From NCBI GenBank assembly GCA_021234155.1, contig JAJEKV010000047.1, positions 9,216,033 to 9,280,032 of the forward strand: a stretch of 64,000 bases of DNA, in the 5' to 3' direction. The notes below the pieces were generated by a model. The model saw nothing but the letters and a program-made list of their open reading frames with translations. It made no database searches and had not been told where the DNA came from. The DNA is from Isoetes taiwanensis. Lineage: Eukaryota; Streptophyta; Lycopodiopsida; Isoetales; Isoetaceae. The position numbers were made by a program, and so were the translations under genes. Positions 54,131-64,000 of the stretch are shown here, piece by piece (the stretch's first letter is position 1; each line of letters starts with the position of its first letter).

Positions 54131-57100
54131 AAGGTTAGCCAAAGTGGCAAGATTTGATTCCATTGGTTCATTCTTCAGATCCCCTTCACCATAGTACATC
54201 TATCCATCTCCACCCCTTGTCTATCACATCCGTTCATCTCCACAATCAATCCGTCAATGTGATATTGACATTGACATCCAAGCCATCATAGCCATTCATC
54301 TAGAATAATCCATGGCATATTACCTCCAAAACAAATCTAAACCTTTCGGACTCCCCGCTTCCCCAAAAAAATAAAATGAAACGAGCTGCCAAGGCGCTAA
54401 AGATTTCTCAAATCCATCTTTAAAGATATTCATTTCCTCTCAAAGATTTATTGAACTCAATTATCTATACAAAGATCGCGACTCCCCGTTTTGAAAGACT
54501 CTCTACCCTTTTTTTTTTTTGCTAGTACCTTACCATCCGCTTTGAGAGGCTTTCTACCTCTTCTCTGAGACTGTAACCTTACCATCTATTTTGAGAGGCT
54601 TTTTATAAGATAATATGCTTAGGATCTGGCTATTGTGCAAACATCTTACTCAAGAGAAAATATTTGAATGAAAATGTAAATTACTTCATTAACCTATACT
54701 AGTTCAAATCAAATGATTGCAATGTTCAGCCAATCTAGCACTCGTACGCAACATACAAACATGTTTAATTTAGGATAGGTCCTGTAACACAACCAAGTGG
54801 CCAAGTGAAGTGGTATTCTCATTGAGCTTTTTGAAAATACTGAGTACAAATTGGGATGTTTGAGAAAGGGGACAAGTCCGAACTCATCTCGAAGTAGGAT
54901 ACACTAGAGGTGTACTAGTCCCAATGGATCTTGGGAAAATCCACCTAGCGGCTAGAGTCATATTGTGGAAATCCCAATTTCTATAGCATCAGGACTAATT
55001 GACTTGGATTAGGGAACATGGTTTCTCGATAAGTCATGGTACTCCGAAAGGCATCAATTTCATGTGCGAGCGTCAATTATGCTTGTAAATGATAGCTAGC
55101 TATCAAGGAATGGGATTTTATTGCTAGAAAGAGTAATTAGATTACTACTACATAATGGACCAAGTTAGAGGCTAACAAAAACTCCGTCTATTATGGATCG
55201 CAGACCAATAGGCACGACAAGTCGTAATAATGTGGAGTCAAAACCTGGATGATGGAATCCAAAATTCCATACGAGCTCTTAAATAGAATAGAATAGAATA
55301 GAATTCAAGAGTAAAATCAATGATGAAAAGCTTTTGACAATGTTAAAGCTATAACATTGATATTTCAGTGTTATTTCAAAGCTTTCGACAAGGTCAAATG
55401 GTTGCAACATTAGTAGTTGAAATTGAATTGAAATTGATTTGGATAAAGCAAGCATAGTGATTATGCTTGGGCATGGATGTCATATAATTGTAATACGATG
55501 TAAGGTTATGTAATTTAATTGTGTGAACCTCTGGAGAATTCATATAGCATAATCGTATTATTTGGGATATGATAAGAATATATAAGTCATGGGATTCCAT
55601 ACACTGTAGTAGATTACTGTGGTAATGATAACCCGGGGAGTTAGACAAGATGTAAGATACCTTGGTGATTGAACTATGAATAAAGCATAAAGTGTTTTCT
55701 TTTTAATGCAATGATCTTTATAAGATCAAAGGATGCATATTAAGAAGATCAATTGGGGTTGGATAAACATGTCTAGGTACTGGTTTATCAAGTGAGATAG
55801 TAATTCCTCGGGAAAAAAGAATCTGCATCCCTATAAACTATGATCTTTGGAATTCATGTTACGTAAGCAAAATGGTACCTCACAAATTCAACACATAAGA
55901 GGCAAAAGAACTATCTTTGCGAGCATGATACATTGAGGTGAGAGCCAAGTTGGACTGTGGTGTTGCATTATTGGATGTAGTAGACTATGTGAGTAGGCAA
56001 TAGTCAATTATTAAGGTCGTTAGCACCTTAGGAATCTAGAACCGTTATGGAGGATGTTCAAGTATAGACTTGATATTGCTAGGCAATGCCTTTGGGGTTC
56101 TATGGAAACTGACTAAGTACACCAAGATGTAGTGACAATATTGTCGATGTTACTAGAACTCGTTGCTAAAACATGAATGCAATAGAATCAAGGTCTACTT
56201 GGGATCTTATAATTCATACAAAAGACAAGAATGTCTTGAAGTGATTCTCAATTAGTTTAAATTGCATGACAGTGACGATGAATGCAAACAGGCTTTGCAA
56301 AATGGCAAGTAATGCTAATATGCAATTAAGCATAGATAATAGGTCCATTAAGACGAATGTAATTATGTCGTTCTAAAACATTAAGGGTGGATCAAGGTCT
56401 CCAGAAATGTAAGAATTAACCTAGGTTAATGTTGCAATAAGACTCTGAGTTATAAGGTAGTAGGGTCGTTAGAAGCTTGCTTCTAATTAGACCCATAAGG
56501 ATCTATGGTTATTACCGCTATATTGATTATAATCATAAAGAAATGGGGTCTTCTGTCGCAGGGTATTCGTAGATCTAGGATCAAGAATCTTGAATTCGCA
56601 CTGGTTGGTGAATTCATCTAACTAGAATTAGGTACTTAGTTACACTGGGTGTGGACTAAGGTAGAACAATAGACGCAAGGTTCCGACTAGGTATTATGAT
56701 ACTAGTGGCAAGGTCAGAATCTTAAGACCGCTGGTCAAGAAGTCCTGATATGCTAGACTCAAGAAGGGTCAAAGCAGACAACATATGAGTCGAGTTAGAA
56801 CTTGTGTATGGAATAGGAGTGCACCCTATCTCACATAGTCAACTCCACAGATAGGAACAATATATCGTTTGTGCATGGAATAAATAATCTCTTTCGTTCT
56901 ATTCAATTTAATGTGCTCAGAATGAAGTCTAGTTTGGGTCTCATATTTTCAACTTTACCAAGTTTTCAATGTTGGAAATGCATGTTATTATTTAAGGCTA
57001 TATAACGAATAATATCATGCAACACATGCTTCAAAGTGTGAGCACAAAAGATTTATTATAGATTTACTAGGTTATTATGTTCAGGCTCAAAATCAAAGGC

Positions 57101-58500
57101 TAAACAATAGTTTGAAACATTCGGATTTGAAGCACTACATCATGCAGATTATGCCAGATTGGATGATACAAAGTTCAATGGCAATGTTTCTATTAGTGAC
57201 AAATGAGAATTCTGGGGTCCTGATGTTGCAAGAGCATGCGCTATAGTATTTTTTTGTAAACATGCGCTACAGTATTTTTTGTAAGCCCGATGAACAATGA
57301 TAAAACAACCAAATGATACTGAGTTAATGGTGTGATTACTTGCCGAGTGAATAGTGATTCGATGGCTAGCTTGTCGAGTGAATGCAATTTGATACTTTCT
57401 TATACTCATAAGCTTATTAGCTTTCAAAATGTTATACCATTACTCAATTGTTTAATTTCGTATTTCTTACTCCTAAGGTTGTTATTAAGTATTTTCTATT
57501 TGCATTTGGCGCTTTAATAGTTAGAATAGAATTTATGCTATTGAATAGCAAAATTTGTTTGATTCGTAATTTTTAGTTACAATATTTCCAAAGCTTTGCA
57601 TTTTATAAACTTGTAGAAAGCTTGTTAATGGAAAAATTACTTCTCTTTTCTTTCTTTATACATCAAAGTCCATAGGCAAAAATTAGCCTTAGGTACAATG
57701 CTCAAACTTTTAGAAAAGAAGATATTCGCCTCTATAACTTAGTTCTAAAGTATGAAATTCGCCGAGTGCTCTAAACTTACTCGACTAAAAAAATTTCTTA
57801 AGGGAAACCCTGATGGTTTCAGAACTCACATACTCCATTATATAAGGATTTGAAGGGGGGAGGTATGTTATGAACATTGAATACCAAAGGGCAAGACTAA
57901 AACCCATGGTTAGTATAAGGAAACAAGATGCTAACGCATCAATGGGTTGCCCTTTGGAGGAGCCACTGATGCATGCGTAATTACTTTGGACGTTTTTGTG
58001 CCGAATAATATTGTGTATAAAAAGTATGGCATAAACCTATGGGATTGGATGTTAATAGTGGATTTATTCGGAGAGCTTAGGTTATTCTAACATCTTCATT
58101 CACGTACCCTACAGTACGAAAGTGTTTATGTAATCAATGTTGAGGGGTAATTTGTTGTTTGCAATGAGCTTTTTAAAACTAAGAGGGACACATTTCTATA
58201 GATTGTGAAGGTTTCATTTATTTAGTATTTCTTTTCTTTTAGTGAAGAAGAAGACAGATTGTAGTTCTATTGATAATATGGTTACAAAGTTTCTGGAAGC
58301 ATATGGAATTAATATCAGGGATATACTTAGTAAGTGATGTTGTTAGGGCCTTTTAACCATGTGGGAAAGTCCATTCACTATTCTTTGGATGTTTGATCAC
58401 TTTGAATAGCAGCTGCACTCTTTTGTGTAAAAATATTCATGACCATGATGTTGCTCAACAGTTTCATAAGCTTGAGGGAAAACATATTTTCAAATGTTAA
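54131..58500. other. Long gene-poor stretch
   Basis: About 4.4 kb without a recognisable gene. Three copies of TTTGAGAGGCTTT-like phrases lie at 54490-54605. A GGGGGGAGGTA purine run at about 57855-57865 followed by TGTTATGAACATT looks like the polypurine tract and LTR start of a gypsy element, but no pol precedes it. 57932-57968 resembles 23272-23310. The whole may be the inside of a decayed or non-coding retroelement. Confidence 0.35.
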
Positions 58501-58519
58501 ACAGTATATCAGGCTCAAA

Positions 58520-59345
58520 TCAAGCTTTATCACCCTTCAATGCCCATTGCTGGGTTTTAATTGCATTTTGGAATTGATCCCCAACTCCTCTTAATACCAA
58601 AATAATGAGATCTGATCCAGTTATGTTACTCCAACTTCTACAACATCCCCCTAAAGTGTTTTGATTCTTAAAAGACATGCCTGAACTCCAGAAAAGGAGT
58701 CTAAATTTACTTGCTCCATCTCTTCCATGATAATTGACTACCTGCCCAGACCAGTAAAGTATCATGATGTAAACATTTCCAGGCTTCCAAAGGCCTCAGC
58801 TAGTGTCTATTCATATGATCAAATGCTTTTCATCTTCAGCTGGTATTTTTGTTGTATCCCAGGTTACTAAAACTCCTTCCAAATCTATCAGTCCAACGTA
58901 AATTTCAAAGAAATCTTTCCATGGCTGATAGTTTTTATCATCCAGAATTGGATTGGATGCCAATTTTTATGGATCCATAAATGCTATTGCTCGACTACAA
59001 ATCTACAAGCAAACTGTATTGGGACTTTCCTTGCTGAAGTTTCTGTAATCTCTCTTGAGAATATCAATCACAAAAAAATTAATCCAAAAACCCTTAAATT
59101 GTATCTATAAATGAAAGGTCAGCCAGATCTGCACTGGATTTAATAAAAAAATTTCACTTTGACTGTTGAAACATCAGCCTCAGACCTCCTTTCTCAAAAG
59201 GTCCATCAGAAATCGTCCAAAACAATCAAGATTTGGTTCCCAGGATAGCTAGTAGAAATCCACCTCCCCCTAAAAGCGCTTAGAGAAGAAAACTATCGCC
59301 GGGAAAATTTTCATTCTCTGTCACTCACTGTAAACTTGCTCTAAT
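58520..59345 (-). mobile_element. Copia-like gag remnant with primer-site-like sequence
   Basis: Minus strand: near 59330-59341 TGGCATTAGAGC differs at two bases from the standard TGGTATCAGAGC primer site. About 350 bases further along, LDDKNYQPWKDFFEIYVG and LEGVLVTWDTTKIPAEDE resemble the N-terminal gag domain of copia elements (UBN2/DUF4219 style). The frame then breaks. No LTR pair was found. Confidence 0.45.
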
Positions 59346-62300
59346 GCCATATTAACTTTTAGAAAAATTACAGGAATAAAATGGGAATGCCAATGCAACT
59401 GTGAAAAGGATGAAGTAAACAACAAGGTAATGTGGCTTATAAAGCCATTATTGATGTTATTGTAGGTTGGTTAGATTGAATTTCACATCTCTAACATCTA
59501 TACAAAACTATCAAGTACATTTTGGTTATATACGGTGACACTTGTAACTGCTAATGATCTAAACCATTGACACTTCAGTTTTACTCTAATTGAAGTAATT
59601 ACGTTTCTAATGGTGATATCCTATGAAGTGATGTAATGTGAATTTGCAAGATTTGCTCAGTTAAGATTAGGATACTTACATGTTTCTTGCTACCCTTCGC
59701 AAAACCAATTCTTTGTCTTGATTATACCATCTATTCCGCTTGCTCCCTGTTCAAAGACAACATGTATTCCAACTCCAGTGAGACATTCGCGGCCTCGCGC
59801 TCTGAGGACTCTTCTTTGCACATTTGTTGGAGGCCTGCATACATGTCCACATCTCGTATGGGCATGCTATTTCCTAGGAAGAGAGCTGAGTTTGGAGGCA
59901 AGGAGGAAGTAATGAAGCTAGCAATAAATGGTTACTGTTAGAGTCTTACGCAAAGCCGGTTGGAAGTAAACTTCATTATGAACCGTTAAAAAGCTGCAAA
60001 AGTCGGTTATTATCATGGAAACCTACCTTGCTATATATATAATGTAATGAAATGTAGTATTGATTTAATTGTTGACATGCAAAGCATAATATTATCACAT
60101 GGATTTGACGCGAGAAATTCAAGAGGTGCTTAATAATACAATGGCCATCCGATTCTCGGGGCACCTGATTTCAGTTATGCTATTTTCTATGTACATTTGG
60201 TACACTCATGGAGGGACAAAGACAATGATGGAAAATTTCAAATAATGAGGTTGGGGGCCCTCCAAACAAAATATTCCATGGCTCAAATAATGCTAGAAAG
60301 TTTGCACAGTATCAGAATCATGTTCCATGTATGTTGCTAATCTACTGTGGGTCCGCTTTTTTGTGGATGCATGCTACCATCTGAGATACAAACCCGACAA
60401 ATATGGCAAGGGAGCCTTAATAGCGAGCAATGCATGCTTTTCTTTGTGGTCTTGTATGAGCCACATACATGGAGTTGATGACCTTCCTAATTTGGGGCTC
60501 CATATTGCCTAGCTAAGGCAGCATGTGGAACTTTTTAGGTTAAGAGTGCTTATATGACACAGTCTTCATGATCTGAAAGTTCATCTATTGTCACTACTAG
60601 CCGGTAATTATATTCTGATACATGTAGAACTTTTACCACTTCTGAGAGCAGGTGGAGCCAAGGTGAGAGAGAACTTCCAAGGCCTGACAGTAGTTCCTTT
60701 CTCATGTGCAGAGCAAATTCCTTGATAGTACATATTATTCTGTGGCTCAAAGTATGTGAAGGATCGTGGCGATTTGGGTAATCTGTTGAATCGGCCGGAA
60801 CGGAAGAAAAGAGAGCATTCGTGCCACTGCCATACGCCCAAACAATCCCTACCGTCAGGCACATTCCAGACGAATCGTTGCCGTCTAACTGTCACTGGGC
60901 GTCACAAAAACCCTAAAAAAGCCCAACAGATCGCATCCACTTACATAGAATATTCTAGGGCATATTATCCTCAGAACAAATCCAAGCCTTCAAACCGTCA
61001 CTCCACCCTCCAACAAGAGGGTTGCCCCCTATGGGCAACCCAAAAAGTTATGATGTCTTGGTGACATGGCATCACCCGATTGGGTGGAAGAAACCTAACA
61101 GGTCGAAGCTTTTGATACGCGGCTGATCAGGCAGCGTGGAAGCCAAATGGTAGGCAGAGGTCGGATCTTGACCTGGCCAAGGCGGTTTTGGCCAAATCGG
61201 CCACCTGGCCAGAATCAGGTGCTTCTAGCACAGGAATCAATCCAGTAAAAGGAAGCGGGCACAGTAGAGGCAGGATATACGGGTTATTCCTCTTGTGTTG
61301 TTACAGGGATTTCCCAGAGGAAGCATTTTAGGCGTTCCTCTTGTGTGTTGTTACAAGTTCCGGAGTCCCTTGTGTGCATAGTTAGGAGTTAGGAGTTAGC
61401 TAAAGCGCCTAACGTATAATAACGTATAACGAGTTAGGCTCAAACGTACTAACATGTTAGTTTCTTCCCACAGAAAAAAGATCGTATTTTCACAGTCCAA
61501 GTCATCATTTAGACTAATTTCATCCTGTAGATTTTGAATTTGCAATAAAAACTTCAAGAATCCTACTCTAGCCTACTATAACAACTGCTAAAACTCAAAC
61601 CTGTCACGCACTTTGCCTACAAAGTCACCATAGGAAACAATACAAATAAGACTTACATGAGCTCTAGTATTGATGTGGTGGTGGGTTCTTTGAGCTAGTA
61701 TGACCGGATTGAATGATGAGATTGAATGATGAGTCGATGGCAGGCAGCAGAATAGATACAACACGGTCAAGACAGAGAGCAGCAGGGGCAAAATGAATGT
61801 GGCGCCTAAATCCTTGACTGGAAGCTATAAAAACAATATGATTGAATTCCTGAGACAAAAGCACATACAATGGTTTTTTTTTCCAAAATTGGTGACCTGT
61901 AATTTCTGGGCGAAACCAATGAAGTTAGTATGACGTTAGGAGTTAGCAAGTTATTATGCGTTAGCCAGAAAGGGACTAACGCGTTATTTTCTAACCATGC
62001 TTGTGTGCATAGACTTCTTAGAACGATTACCATCCATCCAGCTGCCTACTGATTACGGATTTCAATCATCAATCAGAGCCAGGGGCTCTTGAGCACTATG
62101 GGGGAGACCCCAAGTGTAAACTAAATTTGTAACAATCCTCTCTCTCTCTCTCTCTCCCTCCCTCCCTCCCTCTTACATGGCCCTTAAGGAAAACATATCC
62201 AGACTATACATTCCATACCCTCACTTTTGTTCTGCCATGGGCGTGATTACTTTAATACATATTTTAAATCTCATACCATCAATTTTGTTATGCCACAGGC

Positions 62301-62880
62301 CCTAATTCTACACTTAAAGACACCAAGTAGTTCCATTTGAGCATGGTGAGGGTGATGCTTCAAATATTTTAATAGTACTACTTTGGAGTATGAGCATTTA
62401 TTCATTTAATTAATTGTCAACATCAGCACCATAAGTCTATGGTGACCATGTGATTTGCTAGTTTCAAGAACTCTATATGAGTTGTTATGAAATGCGACGT
62501 TTTATAACCCAAGAATTATAATTTATGGAGTTCCACTTTTACAGGCATAATTTATGATTGATAGTCGGTAGCATAATTGGCCATCTATCAGCTGCAGAGA
62601 CACACCTTCCAGACACAAGTATTTGCAGTCCAATAAACATGCTGAATACCAAACTCGGGCTTTAATCAAATGATTGCGCAAAGCAACAGGACACTGCAAG
62701 TTAGCAACAGTTTTTAAGAGCAAACATTAGCACAACCAACAGGGGAACGAATTAATCAATTTCTGTAGCTATGGTTATACAATAAAACTAACCACAGTAT
62801 ATCCAGTTGGACCTGAGATTTTTATAGTCTCACCAGTATTGGCACATATGTCTTGTAAGGTGATATCAAAATACATGATG
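59346..62880. other. Intergenic with short repeats, nothing coding recognised
   Basis: An 84-codon frame at 59687-59941 is unrecognised. The hairpin GGGTTGCCCCCTATGGGCAA at 61020 relates to the repeats at 29535 and 47930. TTCCTCTTGTGTTGTTACA is repeated near 61278 and 61337. GTTAGGAGTTAG-type phrases occur at 61381-61450 and again at 61935-61985. Confidence 0.4.
62137..62173. repeat. (CT)n and (CCCT)n microsatellite
   Basis: A CT run passes into CCTC-type units. Confidence 0.9.
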
Positions 62881-62887
62881 GGAACAG

Positions 62888-64000
62888 CTAAACAAATGGA
62901 GAAGATTCAGAGACCCCCCGCCGTTGGTCATCCCCTGTCAACATACCTTTTAGGCTCCTCGTCAACCAAATAGCAGTCTCCCTCGGAGATACTTTATCAC
63001 ATCCAAAAGGTCTCAAAACAATTGCCAACTCCTCTAATCGTTGCTGAGAAAGTAACTGGGCACATAGTTCCAACAGACTTTCCAGAGCTTCTGCCCTTTG
63101 CTGAAATGATTTGATATCAATAGGAGCAATCTTATATTCTCCTGAATCCTTCATTGATATTGCCTGTTGATCTGCCATTAGAGAACTATTACTACTAACT
63201 GTGTTGCCAGATGGGACAGGTAGCATGCTTACATCTGACTTTTGCAAGTCAAACACGGAAGATGCAACATCAACATCTTGTGAAATCTGTGCCTCTCCTG
63301 CATCTTGCTCCCCTTGTTCACTCCCTACCCGGAATGTGCTATGCCGTATCACATGTATTACATCATTGTATGCTGAATGTACAGGTGTTTGCTGCAGCTT
63401 TTCATTCAATTGGATTGTCCCTTTATCCTGTCCTTGTGAATAAATGGTATTCTCCTGTGTTTCCTTCACCACAGTATGGCCAAAAAGAGTGTCAGATCCT
63501 TCACTATTTTGAGTGCAGGTCTGTAAAGATTCAGCTTCATTTCTTAATGAAGGAGATAAAATGCCAATGAGATCACCAGCCTCTTCGGCTGAGCTCTCAG
63601 ATGGTATATTACAAGAAGGAACCTGCAGTGAATGAACACGTTCTTGAGGGCTGCTATTTCTTTCCGCTTTGGAAGCACTCTTATCCTGGATTTCACAGTC
63701 CTTATCATTTACAAAAGGACTAAAGTGATGAACAAACCCTGTCTTAGGCGGGGTAGCAGAAATATGCAGTAGTTCTGATAAATGGACAGGTTGTTCACAT
63801 ATTGCATTGTTGGATTTGGCAACTGATTGCTCACACAAATCAGAACTTGAAACAGTAGAACATGCAGTATCTGCTTGTGATTCTACCGGGACTTTGAAGT
63901 ACATTTGCTCAGAACTTGGTACTGCTATTGGGACCTTGAAGTACATTTGCTCAGAACTTGGTACTGCTAAACGAGAGTCCGTTGTTGCAACAGGAGAGAC
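62888..64000 (-). CDS. NEK: NIMA-related kinase (NEK), C-terminal part, runs off the window
   Basis: Plant NEKs regulate microtubules and cell expansion. The kinase domain lies beyond the right edge; this is the regulatory tail, one open frame of about 370 codons that continues to base 64000. A low-complexity Ser/Glu-rich region leads to [17 protein letters not shown] and then [38 protein letters not shown] and [18 protein letters not shown], the conserved plant NEK C-terminal block. Two adjoining copies of [12 protein letters not shown] near 63890-63970 (about 42 bp) are a small in-frame duplication. The stop is at 62888-62890. A GTATGT inside the last codons near 62940 could be an alternative donor. 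Confidence 0.88.
   Translation of the reverse strand, partial: VSPVATTDSRLAVPSSEQMYFKVPIAVPSSEQMYFKVPVESQADTACSTVSSSDLCEQSVAKSNNAICEQPVHLSELLHISATPPKTGFVHHFSPFVNDKDCEIQDKSASKAERNSSPQERVHSLQVPSCNIPSESSAEEAGDLIGILSPSLRNEAESLQTCTQNSEGSDTLFGHTVVKETQENTIYSQGQDKGTIQLNEKLQQTPVHSAYNDVIHVIRHSTFRVGSEQGEQDAGEAQISQDVDVASSVFDLQKSDVSMLPVPSGNTVSSNSSLMADQQAISMKDSGEYKIAPIDIKSFQQRAEALESLLELCAQLLSQQRLEELAIVLRPFGCDKVSPRETAIWLTRSLKGMLTGDDQRRGVSESSPFV

Noticed and set aside
59687-59941. 84-codon ORF as a small gene
   Set aside because: No recognisable domain or partner exons, and an overlapping frame of similar length exists.

Overview
This is nuclear DNA from a land plant: spliced genes with short introns, a cytosolic tRNA gene, plant gene families (UDP-xylose synthase, plant-type NEK kinase, PPR proteins, PPDK), and a large share of LINE, copia and gypsy sequence. 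The many diverged LINE fragments and loosely packed genes fit a large genome. I lean towards a fern or other non-seed vascular plant, but the window does not prove it.

Four host genes look intact or nearly so. They are a Golgi-type UDP-glucuronate decarboxylase (653-2679, +, 7 exons), a FYVE zinc-finger/ankyrin protein (20217-22246, +, 10 exons), a mitochondrial phosphatidylserine decarboxylase (43951-46412, -, 12 exons) and the C-terminal part of a NEK kinase running off the right edge (62888-64000, -). A tRNA-Glu(CUC) gene lies at 46570-46641 (-), just upstream of the decarboxylase. The intact genes are unrelated housekeeping genes, not an operon or cluster.

The rest is repeats and gene wreckage. 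2.7-20 kb holds a gypsy integrase-chromodomain fragment, LINE pieces, a long GA microsatellite, a satellite-like array of heat-shock-element-like motifs, a TIR element, a COX17-like pseudogene and a receptor-kinase fragment. 24.5-29 kb is a nested set: a gag-only LTR retrotransposon (25733-28825) sits inside the 3' end of a LINE. 29.9-34.9 kb is a complete but frameshifted copia element with 180-bp LTRs and a perfect 5-bp target duplication, and it interrupts an otherwise open reading frame. 36.7-43.6 kb holds a LINE ORF1/ORF2 relic, several tandem repeat arrays and inverted repeats. 47.9-52 kb is a mosaic of a tandemly duplicated PPR pseudogene joined to the 3' part of a PPDK pseudogene that carries an L1 insertion. 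52-62.8 kb is mostly unrecognised non-coding DNA with LINE and copia relics.

The most notable points are an AT-AC (U12-type) intron in the UDP-xylose synthase gene, the gag-only element nested in a LINE, the copia element splitting an ORF, the PPR-PPDK mosaic with its catalytic Cys replaced by Tyr, and the heat-shock-element-like satellite. I found no convincing new multi-gene system.
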